Below are positions 54,225 through 62,217 of a stretch of DNA of 64,000 bases, piece by piece. The notes beneath the pieces are model-generated. The model was not told the DNA's origin and did not search any database. It worked only from the letters and a program-made list of their open reading frames with translations. Each line of letters opens with the position of its first letter. Positions within the stretch are counted from its first letter, which is position 1. This DNA is from Pseudomonas sp. ADAK18 (GTDB lineage: Bacteria; Pseudomonadota; Gammaproteobacteria; Pseudomonadales; Pseudomonadaceae). Location: the NCBI RefSeq assembly GCF_012935695.1, contig NZ_CP052859.1:909001-973000 (forward strand), written 5' to 3'. The position numbers and the translations under genes were made by a program.

Positions 54225-54803
54225 TTAAGCCAGCAACCCTTGCACATACTCGACAAACGCCCGTGCCTTGGCGCTCGCCATCCGCCCGGTGGGGAACACC
54301 GCCCAAAGATCCCTGGGCGGCAGTTCCCAGTCGGTCAATACTGCCTTGACCTCGCCGCTGGCCAGCTCCGGAGAAAACATCCATTGCGATGCCATGGCCA
54401 GGCCCTGATGCGCCAGGACCGCAGCCCGCACGCCCTCGGCCGCCGTTACGCGCACACGACCCTTGGCGATCACTGGTTGCTCGTCCTTGCCTTGGGTGAA
54501 GTCCCAGCGTGCACCGCCGCCCAGGCTGTAGATCACTGCTTGGTGCTTGAGGATGTCTACCGGCGTCTGCGGCTCACCGAAGCGCTCGAAGTAGGTCGGC
54601 GTGCCGAGGATCAGGCAGGCGCTCTGGCCGATCTTGCGGGCGGTTAGGCTGGAGTCGCTCAGCGTGCCCATGCGCAGTGCGACGTCGATACCTTCTTCCA
54701 CCAGATTCACGCTGTGATCGTTGAGGATTACGTCGATATTCAGGCCCGGGTGTTGGTCGAGGAACGGGCCCAGATGGGGAATGATGTGCAACCGGGCGAA
54801 GGT
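54225..54803 (-). pseudogene. LysR-type regulator remnant (effector domain only)
   Basis: Leftward. From TFARLHIIPHLGPFLDQHPGL to the stop it is a clear LysR substrate-binding domain (VNLVEEGIDVALRMG; LGTPTYFERFG; WVFPTGRMASAKARAF-type end), about 193 residues. The whole N-terminal HTH is missing; upstream of about 54803 the sequence becomes antisense to a HicB remnant. The reading frame happens to run on, but that part is not LysR. It is a 5'-deleted gene. Confidence 0.85.
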
Positions 54804-54809
54804 GTCGAA

Positions 54810-55088
54810 GTCGCTCACATCATGCTGCAAGAGATAGCCGCCGAAGGCCGGGCGATTCCGATGCCAACCTCGGTTGCCGCACACCACAGCAACGAGGAGT
54901 ACGCCGGGATGGGCTGGGGAATGTTGGAGCTCGACATTTCGCCTTATCTGGGCAAGACCGAGAAGGTCAATGTGACCCTGCCGGGGTATGTCATCCAGCG
55001 CATTGACCGTTATGTGCGCGAGCACAAAGTGAAAAGCCGCTCGTCATTTCTGGCGGATGCGGCATTGGAGAAGTTGGTTCGATCGTAG
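54810..55088 (+). pseudogene. HicB-family antitoxin remnant (N-terminus and hicA lost)
   Basis: Rightward. HIMLQEIAAEGRAIPMPTS, LDISPYLGKTEKVNVTLPG, IDRYVREHKVKSRSSFL match the second half of HicB antitoxins, including the C-terminal RHH/HTH-like DNA-binding part. The first half of the family is absent; the frame continues upstream only into the LysR remnant in antisense. No hicA toxin is adjacent. The fragment could still be translated from a start at 54714. Confidence 0.8.
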
Positions 55089-55623
55089 TTCGGCATAATA
55101 TTTCAGTATTTAGAGGCGTTTTTGGTTGTTGGAAAAATCTTTGGTTGAAGTATGAGCGGTGAATAGTATGTGTAAGGAGTTTTACTAGGATTTAATTTTA
55201 AGGAATACAACTTTTTAAGTGTATGAATTTTCCGGTGCAGATGTGATTCTTTGTTTTTTTGAGTGTATGACCAATGCGTGAAATGCAGGTGCCGAAATAG
55301 AGAATGTAGAGTTTGTGTTTCCTTATGGGTGATCTTGATATTTTTATTGGTGTTAGTTTTTTGTTTTAAATCAATGTTATATTTTATTGTTTTTATTAAT
55401 GGCTCTGGAAAATATTGCAAGGGTAAATGTATTTTGTTAGTGGGGAAAACAAATGGGTAGGCACGTTTCAGCAAGAACTAAATATAAGGTGGTGTGATAG
55501 TTTTCTGCATGAAAGATTAAATGGGTATAGGAATTCTCTGATAGGAACCTGCCGCTGAGTGGTCAGCTATCAGCCTTGAATCCTGTCGTTTCAACCCTTT
55601 ACTCGATGCGGAGAGTTACAGTT
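55089..55623. other. AT-rich, T-biased spacer before the metalloprotease gene
   Basis: 535 bases without a supportable gene. The + strand is strikingly T-rich and C-poor (runs such as TTTTGTTTT, TTTTATTG), unlike the surrounding high-GC DNA. Two short frames here (55103-55474 minus, 55263-55460 plus) have low-complexity, Lys- or Val/Ile/Leu-rich products and no homology I recognise. Such tracts in Pseudomonas are typical targets of MvaT-type silencers and often mark acquired DNA. Confidence 0.7.
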
Positions 55624-57132
55624 ATGAATGAAGTAGGCAAAACCTCCATTAAACTGGCTTCATATCCTGCGGTAATAGACGAATCAGATAACCAGCTGTT
55701 TTCGTCGGCCCCAACGTTCACTGATAACTATGCAAGGCGCTCTTTCACCACGGATCAAGCAGCGACTCACCTCACTCGAAGCGGCGCACGCTTCTACGAC
55801 CGTAACGGCGACAGTAAAACGGATGTCTCTTTCCGGCTCGAAGGCTTTAACGAGCAACAGAAACACTGTGCCCGGCGGGCTTTGCAGTCTTGGCAGGACG
55901 TCGCCACTATCCGTTTTCAGGAGAACGCCCAAGGGCCTGACGGATCGATCCAACTGACCGGCAGTAATCGAATGACCAGTGGTGTCGCCTGGGGGCCTAC
56001 TCGGCAAAATCCTGCGGCCAGGGCGATGATCGGCACGCAGCCAGCGGAGAATGCCAACAAAATTGGCAGTTACTTCACGAATCTGCTTGTGCATGAGATC
56101 GGTCATTGCCTGGGCCTGGCCCACCCAGGTGAGTACAACGGCGGTGGCTCCTATGAGCGGGATGCGGTCTTTGTGCAAGACACCAGGGCCGGCAGTGTCA
56201 TGAGCTACTGGTCCGAGAGAAAGCAGGCGGGCCACAATTTCAAGAACATGCAACCTTCGGCTCCAATGATGTATGACATTGCCGCGATTCAGAAACTGTA
56301 CGGAGCCAACCTCAAGACCCGCGATACGGACACCACCTACGGCTTCAACTCCAATAGCGGGCGTGAAGCCATGAGCCTGGCAAACGCCGCAGACTCTGCG
56401 GTTTTCTGCGTATGGGACGGTGGTGGAAACGATACGCTGGATTTTTCCGGGTATCGGCAGGATCAGAGCATCAACCTCAATGCCGAGTCGTTCTCCGATG
56501 TGGGCGGGATGAAAGGCAACGTTTCCATTGCCAAGGGCGTTACGCTGGAAAACGCCGTGGGAGGGGCAGGCAACGACACGCTGACAGGCAATGAGGCGAA
56601 TAACCGACTCAAAGGCGGTACCGGTGCGGACCGGTTACGAGGTGGGGGCGGCGCCGACACGTTTGTGTATGACAAGATCGCCGACTCTACACCGCTGAAT
56701 ACCGACCTGATCCTGGATTTCACCAGTGGCACCGACAAAGTCGATGTCTCTGGAGCGATGAAAGAGGCAGGGATCAAGGCCCTTAATTTCACCGACCGAT
56801 TCAGTGGTCGTGCCGGTGATGCGGTGCTGAGCCACGATCCGAAGACGGGTCGCTCAAGCCTGGCCATTGATATGTCTGGCAGTGGCAAGGCCGACTTGCT
56901 GGTGGCAAGCCAGGGGGAAATGAAGTCGACGGATATCCTGGGGGGCGACCAGGTACCGACCCCGACCCCAGGCCCGGTGCCGCCCCATCCAGCACCGGAG
57001 ATGGACCTGCTCGCGAGGTTGGTGAACTTTGTCGATGATGCGCTTGCGACGATTCAGCCGATATTGAGCATGTTCGAGAAGGTCCTGAGGCTGTTCTCTG
57101 GTAGTGGCGCTGGTAGAGAGCAGCACCCATAA
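55624..57132 (+). CDS. Serralysin-family (M10) metalloprotease with C-terminal extension
   Basis: 502 residues from ATG 55624 behind GGAG; no signal peptide. Zinc site HEIGHCLGLAH (His157, His161, His167), Met-turn Met193 (SVMSYW), then RTX nonapeptide repeats (GGAGNDTLTG, GGTGADRLRG, GGGGADTFVY) and the serralysin C-terminal beta-roll (DLILDFTSGTDKVDVSG). Typical family members end near the DLLVASQ...STDILGG point (about 440); here a Pro-rich linker and about 63 extra residues follow. No type I transporter (aprDEF) or inhibitor lies beside it. Probably a secreted protease, route uncertain. Confidence 0.92.
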   Translation: MNEVGKTSIKLASYPAVIDESDNQLFSSAPTFTDNYARRSFTTDQAATHLTRSGARFYDRNGDSKTDVSFRLEGFNEQQKHCARRALQSWQDVATIRFQENAQGPDGSIQLTGSNRMTSGVAWGPTRQNPAARAMIGTQPAENANKIGSYFTNLLVHEIGHCLGLAHPGEYNGGGSYERDAVFVQDTRAGSVMSYWSERKQAGHNFKNMQPSAPMMYDIAAIQKLYGANLKTRDTDTTYGFNSNSGREAMSLANAADSAVFCVWDGGGNDTLDFSGYRQDQSINLNAESFSDVGGMKGNVSIAKGVTLENAVGGAGNDTLTGNEANNRLKGGTGADRLRGGGGADTFVYDKIADSTPLNTDLILDFTSGTDKVDVSGAMKEAGIKALNFTDRFSGRAGDAVLSHDPKTGRSSLAIDMSGSGKADLLVASQGEMKSTDILGGDQVPTPTPGPVPPHPAPEMDLLARLVNFVDDALATIQPILSMFEKVLRLFSGSGAGREQHP

Positions 57133-57143
57133 GTGGGTTGCTG

Positions 57144-58340
57144 TCAGGCACTCACCGCGGCGGCCAGTCGGGGGGCACTCAAAAACCGCAACAACGCTAC
57201 CAGCGGGAACGCACTGCCCACCAGCATCACTCCCAGCCAGCCGCCGTGTTCGTACACGCTGCTGGCAATCGCTGAACCGAAGGCGCCGCCGATGAAGATG
57301 CTGGTCATGTACAGCGCGTTCAGGCGGCTGCGGCTGTGGGCGTCGAGGGCGTAGACGGCGCGTTGGCCGAGGACCATGTTCATCTGCACGCAGAAGTCCA
57401 GGACCACGCCGGTCACCGCCAGGCCAATCACGCTGTAGAGCGGATGGATGAAAGCCGGCAGGAAGCTCAAGGCGGCAAACAGCATCGCCAGCAGTGAGGC
57501 TTTGTGGGTGTGGCCGGCATCCGCCAGGCGTCCGGCGATGGGGGCGGCGATGGCGCCGATGGCACCCACCAGGGCGAAGATGGCTATCTGGGTTTGGCTC
57601 AGGCCGTGGTTGCGTACCAGCTCCAAAGGGGCGGCGGTCCAGAACAGGCTGAAGGTGGCAAACAGGCAGCCTTGATAAAACGCGCGCTGGCGCAGTACTG
57701 GCTGTTGACGCAACAGCGTGCCCAGAGAGCGCAGCAACTGGCCGTAACTGGCGGAGTGATCGGGTTGGCGCTTGGGAATGGTCAACAACAGCACCACGCT
57801 GATCACCGCCATCAAGGCCGCTGCCGCCATGAACATCGCACGCCAGCCGAAGTGGTCGGCCACCACGCTGGACACGGGTCGTGCCAGCAGGATACCCAGC
57901 AGTAGGCCACCCATGATGCTGCCGACCACCCGACCACGGGATTCAGCCGGTGCAAGGTGCGCCGCCAATGGGATCAGGATCTGCACCGAGACTGAACTGA
58001 AGCCGATCAGCAACGACACCAGCAGGAACAGATTCGGCTGTTCGGTGAACGCCGCACCCAACAGGCTGGCGATAGCCACCACGGTCGTGATGATCATCAA
58101 CCGGCGGTTTTCCAGCAAGTCGCCCAACGGCACCAGGAAGAAGAGGCCCAGGGCATAACCGATCTGCGTCAGGGACACGATCAGGCTGGCCAGCGTCGGG
58201 CTTATACCGATGTCCGGGGCGATCAGTTCGATGATCGGTTGTGCGTAGTAGATGTTGGCGACGATGGCGCCGCAACAGAACGCAAACAGCATCACCATTC
58301 CTCGGGTCATGGTGCTTGCAGTGTGAGGCGTGGCGTTCAT
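57144..58340 (-). CDS. MFS efflux transporter
   Basis: 398 residues, leftward, from ATG 58340 (MNATPHTASTMTRGMVML). Twelve hydrophobic helices; motif-A-like loops LVPLGDLLENRRLM and IAGRLADAGHTHKA. Belongs to the sugar-efflux/YnfM-like major facilitators (drug/H+ or metabolite exporters). Substrate cannot be told. It converges on the metalloprotease gene with an 11-base gap. The frame's upstream extension to 58475 is promoter region. Confidence 0.88.
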   Translation of the reverse strand: MNATPHTASTMTRGMVMLFAFCCGAIVANIYYAQPIIELIAPDIGISPTLASLIVSLTQIGYALGLFFLVPLGDLLENRRLMIITTVVAIASLLGAAFTEQPNLFLLVSLLIGFSSVSVQILIPLAAHLAPAESRGRVVGSIMGGLLLGILLARPVSSVVADHFGWRAMFMAAAALMAVISVVLLLTIPKRQPDHSASYGQLLRSLGTLLRQQPVLRQRAFYQGCLFATFSLFWTAAPLELVRNHGLSQTQIAIFALVGAIGAIAAPIAGRLADAGHTHKASLLAMLFAALSFLPAFIHPLYSVIGLAVTGVVLDFCVQMNMVLGQRAVYALDAHSRSRLNALYMTSIFIGGAFGSAIASSVYEHGGWLGVMLVGSAFPLVALLRFLSAPRLAAAVSA

Positions 58341-58518
58341 GGCGTTCTCATAAAAGCGAAGGGAGATGGCGAGCGAGAATAGAGGCTGGACCCTGACGGG
58401 AGTAGGCCGTTTACGGTGATAACACTCATGCCGGGCATTAATGACTGAAACGTTAACTTTCGGGCCGTAGCTCAATGATACATTCAGTCACAACTGCAAA
58501 AACAGGAAATCGACTGCC

Positions 58519-59133
58519 ATGAAGATGACATTCAACACAATGCTCCTGGCCTCAAGCCTGGCCGCGTTCATGACCCTGGGCGTCGCCCAGGCCCAGGACG
58601 CCCCACGTATTGGCGTACGCGGTGCCATTACGGCAATGGACGGCGATGCCATGCACGTCAAGGTCAACAGCGGTGAAGACGTCACCGTGCACCTGACCAA
58701 AGACACCCAGGTGCGTGCCGTGACCCTGGCCAAAATCGAAGACATCAAGCCTGGCAGTTACATTGGCTCGGCGGCCATGCCTAACGCAGATGGCACCCTG
58801 ACCGCGCTGGAAATTCATGTGTTCCCACCCGCGATGGCGGGCACGGGGGATGGTCACCGGGCCTTCGACCTGAAAGAGGGCAGCAGTATGACCAACGGCA
58901 CCGTGGGTGATCTGGTGGTCAGTAACGGCCGCACCCTGACTGTGAAGTACAAAGGTGGCGAGCAGAAAATTGTAGTGCCGGATGATGTGCCGATCGTCAA
59001 CCTGGAACCTGGGGATCGCAGTTTGTTGAAGGCGGGGGTGAAGGTGGTGATGTTTGCGGCCAAGGGCGCTGATGGGACGATCACCGCTCAGGCTATCTCG
59101 GCTGGCAAGGATGGCGTGACGCCGCCGATGTAA
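58519..59133 (+). CDS. Periplasmic DUF5666-like protein
   Basis: 204 residues with a signal peptide (MLLASSLAAFMTLGVAQAQD). Two similar beta-rich halves: GVRGAITAMDGDAMHVKVNSGEDVTVHL and NGTVGDLVVSNGRTLTVKYKGGEQKIVV, each an OB-like DUF5666 unit. Probably exported to the periplasm. Divergent from the MFS gene. Function unknown. Confidence 0.85.
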   Translation: MKMTFNTMLLASSLAAFMTLGVAQAQDAPRIGVRGAITAMDGDAMHVKVNSGEDVTVHLTKDTQVRAVTLAKIEDIKPGSYIGSAAMPNADGTLTALEIHVFPPAMAGTGDGHRAFDLKEGSSMTNGTVGDLVVSNGRTLTVKYKGGEQKIVVPDDVPIVNLEPGDRSLLKAGVKVVMFAAKGADGTITAQAISAGKDGVTPPM

Positions 59134-59150
59134 CGGCCAGGCCCGGAAAA

Positions 59151-59240
59151 AATGTGGGAGCTGGCTTGCCTGCGATAGCATCACCTCGGTCTACCTGATA
59201 CACCGAGGTGATGCTATCGCAGGCAAGCCAGCTCCCACAG
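59151..59240. repeat. Near-perfect REPIN between DUF5666 gene and sbp
   Basis: GTGGGAGCTGGCTTGCCTGC... and its complement form about 37 paired bases around a loop of about 10. It lies between convergent genes and probably serves as a shared transcript end. Confidence 0.93.
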
Positions 59241-59268
59241 TGGACTGCATTTCTTCAGTTAGAGCTGA

Positions 59269-60273
59269 TTATTGCCCGGTGTAGATCTGGTCAAACACCC
59301 CACCATCATTGAAGTGGGTCTTCTGCACCGTGCGCCAGTCACCAAAGGTCTTCTCCACCGACAAAAAGTCGACTTTCGGGAAGCGGTCGGTGTACTTGGC
59401 CAGCACTGCCGGGTCACGTGGACGCAGGTAGTTGTTGGCAGCGATTTCCTGGCCTTCTGGTGACCACAGGTACTTCAGGTAGTCCTCGGCGGCAGCGCGA
59501 GTGCCTTTCTTGTCGACCACCTTATCGACCACCGACACCGGCGGCTCGGCTTCGGCGGAGACGCTTGGGTAGATCACTTCGAACTGATCACGGCCGAATT
59601 CACGGGCAATCATTTCTGCTTCGTTTTCAAAGGTCACCAGCACGTCGCCGATCTGGTTGGTCATGAACGTGGTGGTGGCTGCGCGGCCGCCGGTGTCCAG
59701 CACTGGTGCGTGTTTGAACAGGTCGCCCACAAACTTCTTGGCCTTCTCCTCGTCACCGCCGTTCTTCAGCACGTAGCCCCAGGCCGACAGGTAGGTGTAG
59801 CGGCCGTTACCCGAGGTTTTTGGGTTAGGCACGATGACTTGCACGCCATCCTTGAGCAGGTCCGGCCAGTCTTTCAGGGCTTTGGGGTTGCCCTTGCGCA
59901 CGATGAATACGGTGGCCGAAGTAAACGGCGCGCTGTTGTTCGGCAGGCGGGTGACCCAGTTGTCCGGCACCAGTTTGCCGTTGTCCACCAGAGCGTTGAT
60001 GTCGGTCGCCATGTTCATGGTGATGACGTCAGCCGGCAGGCCGTCGATCACCGAGCGCGCCTGTTTGCTCGAGCCGCCAAAAGACATCTGCAAGGTGAGC
60101 TTGTCGTCCGGGTGTTCGGCTGCCCAGTGCTTCTGGAAGGCGGCGTTGTAGTCTTTGTAGAAGTCGCGCATCACGTCGTAGGAGACGTTGAGCAGGGTGG
60201 TCGGTGCGGCCTGGACGGCGCCAGCCAAGGCGAGGCCGGCGGTCAGAAGAGAGGCGCTAAGGAGTTTTTTCAC
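59269..60273 (-). CDS. sbp: Sulfate ABC transporter substrate-binding protein
   Basis: 334 residues, leftward, signal peptide ending AVQAAP. Sulfate-binding protein motifs: TLLNVSYDVMRDFYKDYN, QMSFGGSSKQARSVIDGL, NPKTSGNGRYTYL, QIGDVLVTFENEAEMI. It binds sulfate for a CysTWA permease that is not in this window. In P. aeruginosa the gene in this context is called cysP (PA1493). Confidence 0.95.
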   Translation of the reverse strand: MKKLLSASLLTAGLALAGAVQAAPTTLLNVSYDVMRDFYKDYNAAFQKHWAAEHPDDKLTLQMSFGGSSKQARSVIDGLPADVITMNMATDINALVDNGKLVPDNWVTRLPNNSAPFTSATVFIVRKGNPKALKDWPDLLKDGVQVIVPNPKTSGNGRYTYLSAWGYVLKNGGDEEKAKKFVGDLFKHAPVLDTGGRAATTTFMTNQIGDVLVTFENEAEMIAREFGRDQFEVIYPSVSAEAEPPVSVVDKVVDKKGTRAAAEDYLKYLWSPEGQEIAANNYLRPRDPAVLAKYTDRFPKVDFLSVEKTFGDWRTVQKTHFNDGGVFDQIYTGQ

Positions 60274-60366
60274 TGCTCATTCCTTGTTGTTGGGTTACGT
60301 GAGGGCAATATGCCACCGACTATAGCTGTGCCTGCATAGTCGTTTAAAGATTAAAAAGAACTTTGC

Positions 60367-61191
60367 TTATTCCATTTTCTTGAAAAGCCCATTACCGCAG
60401 CGCGAACAAAACGCTGCGTTCGGTTCGTGGGTGTCTTTCTTGCACACTGGGCAGTCGTGTTGCAGCAGTTCGCCGCGCATGGCATTGGCCAGTTCGGCGG
60501 TGAAAATCCCGGTGGGCACGGCGATGATCGAGTAACCGGTGATCATCACCAGCGACGAAATCACCTGGCCTAGCGGGGTGACGGGCACGATGTCGCCAAA
60601 ACCCACGGTGGTCAGGGTGACGATTGCCCAATAGATGCCCTTGGGGATGCTGGTAAAGCCGTGCTCCGGGCCTTCGATCACGTACATCAACGTGCCGAAC
60701 ACCGTCACCAGGGTGCAGACGCTGAGCAGGAACACCACGATCTTCTGTTTGCTGCCTCGCAGCGCCGACATCAGGTAATTGGCCTGCTTGAGGTACGGGC
60801 CGAGCTTGAGCACGCGGAAGATCCGTAGCATCCGGATGATGCGGATGATCAGCAGGTACTGGGCATCGCTGTAGTACAGCGCGAGGATCCCGGGGACGAT
60901 CGCCAGCAAGTCCACCAGGCCATAAAAGCTGAAGGCATAGCGCCACGGTTTGGGCGAGCAATACAGCCGCAGCCCGTACTCGATAGCGAAGATGATGGTG
61001 AAGCCCCACTCGATGTAGGCCAGCACGTTGGCGTAGTTATCGTGGACCGACTGGATGCTGTCGAGGATCACGATCACAAGGCTTGCGAGGATGATCAGCA
61101 ACAGGGTGCTGTCAAAACGTCGGCCGGCCGCAGTGTCGCTTTGGAACACCATCACGTAGAGCCGTTCACGCCAATGTTTGTTGCTGTCCAT
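60367..61191 (-). CDS. Voltage-gated-type potassium channel with C-terminal zinc ribbon
   Basis: 274 residues, leftward. Six TM segments with an S4-like helix (RIIRMLRIFRVLK, Arg117/120/123/126), pore filter TVGFGD at 195-200, and S6 GYSIIAVPTGIF. The C-terminus has CPVC (Cys247, Cys250) and CSRC (Cys262, Cys265), a small zinc ribbon. It matches the PA1496 family. Role unknown; may sense voltage or redox. Confidence 0.92.
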   Translation of the reverse strand: MDSNKHWRERLYVMVFQSDTAAGRRFDSTLLLIILASLVIVILDSIQSVHDNYANVLAYIEWGFTIIFAIEYGLRLYCSPKPWRYAFSFYGLVDLLAIVPGILALYYSDAQYLLIIRIIRMLRIFRVLKLGPYLKQANYLMSALRGSKQKIVVFLLSVCTLVTVFGTLMYVIEGPEHGFTSIPKGIYWAIVTLTTVGFGDIVPVTPLGQVISSLVMITGYSIIAVPTGIFTAELANAMRGELLQHDCPVCKKDTHEPNAAFCSRCGNGLFKKME

Positions 61192-61222
61192 GAAAATCGC
61201 CTGAATCGAAGATCCGAGAAGC

Positions 61223-62098
61223 CTAGGGGGATTCGAACGGGCTGTCCACGCTGGCCCGCTGCATCAGCCTGCGGCTGGCGTGGACGAGCCAGCAGGCGAG
61301 GATAAACGGTGCGGTCAGCGCAGGTAGATTCAGGGCGGCGAAGCCAGGGGTGAGGATGATTGACAGGAGGATGCCGATCAGCGGCAGCCAGGGTTGGCGG
61401 CGTTGCTGACTGAGGGCCAGTGCCGCCAGTGCCGGGTTATAGCTGTTCAGGCCGAGCAGGGCGCTGGCGGGTTCGCCCAAGAGCAGGGCGATCAGTACGC
61501 CGAGGCTGGCGCCGATCAGCGCCCACAACGCGGCGCGGCGGTTGGCGAGCAGCAAACCGAGGGCGATCAGCAGCCCGGCCAAGGGTTGATCCAGCAGGAT
61601 GATTTGCGCAAGCCCAGTGAATGGCGCACTGAGCAACGTCCATGTGTCAGGCTCAATGGCTACCAAAGCCGTCGCCGGGGACGCGCCGAGCAGCAACCAA
61701 CCCAATGCGACAAAGGGCAGGGTGTAGGCGGGCAAGTCATCGGGATGCTTCGCGCGTTTGAGCCACTGGCGAATGAGGATCGCACTGAGGCCGCCGCTGG
61801 CGAGAATCAACGGCGGCAACAGGGCAGACCAGGCGAAATGCTGGCTGATCAGCAAACCCAGCAGCACACCGTTGTAGCTATAGAGCCCGGCCTGGCGCTC
61901 TGCTTTGGGATAGCCTCGGCGCTGGGCGGTGAGCAGGCCGGCAACCCCGCCCAGCAGTGCGCCGCCGAGTAAGCCCGGGGCGCCTATCAGGATGGCCAGC
62001 AAACAGAGCAAACCGCACAGGGGGTGACGCTGGAGGAAGATCTGGCTGAAGCCGTTGAGCAAGGCTTCGGCCCAGTCGGGGCAGGATTGGTTGGGCAT
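61223..62098 (-). CDS. Urea transporter (UT family)
   Basis: 291 residues, leftward, from ATG 62098 (MPNQSCPDWAEALLNGFSQ); a longer start at 62152 lies in REP DNA. About ten hydrophobic helices. Features of the UT family: GFSQIFLQ-type start, YSYNGVLLGLL and GLNSYNPALAALAL, the two homologous selectivity-filter regions. It probably conducts urea or similar small amides. No urease genes lie next to it. Confidence 0.85.
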   Translation of the reverse strand: MPNQSCPDWAEALLNGFSQIFLQRHPLCGLLCLLAILIGAPGLLGGALLGGVAGLLTAQRRGYPKAERQAGLYSYNGVLLGLLISQHFAWSALLPPLILASGGLSAILIRQWLKRAKHPDDLPAYTLPFVALGWLLLGASPATALVAIEPDTWTLLSAPFTGLAQIILLDQPLAGLLIALGLLLANRRAALWALIGASLGVLIALLLGEPASALLGLNSYNPALAALALSQQRRQPWLPLIGILLSIILTPGFAALNLPALTAPFILACWLVHASRRLMQRASVDSPFESP

Positions 62099-62126
62099 GG
62101 TGGTGAGTCTGTGAGACCGAGTTGTC

Positions 62127-62203
62127 CCCTTCGCGAGCAAGCCCGCTCCCACATTTGATTGGGTTTACAAATCAAAATGTGGGAGCTGGCTTGCCTGCGA
62201 TGA
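62127..62203. repeat. Two inverted REPs of different subtypes
   Basis: CCTTCGCGAGCAAGCCCGCTCCCACATTTG faces AAATGTGGGAGCTGGCTTGCCTGCGATGAGG in opposite orientation around a short centre; only the TGTGGGAGC cores pair. It lies between pyk and the urea-transporter gene. Confidence 0.85.
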
Positions 62204-62217
62204 GGCCTGAGCAGGCG

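Noticed and set aside
54225..55025. A full-length LysR-type regulator
   Set aside because: The first third of the frame is antisense to a HicB remnant and lacks any HTH; only the effector domain is LysR.
55263..55460. Possible small membrane protein in the AT-rich tract
   Set aside because: Hydrophobicity follows from T-rich codons; start context is poor. Kept only as part of the spacer description.
55103..55474. Possible gene in the AT-rich tract (minus strand, Lys/Thr-rich)
   Set aside because: Composition is explained by the T-rich opposite strand; no ribosome site or family is recognised.
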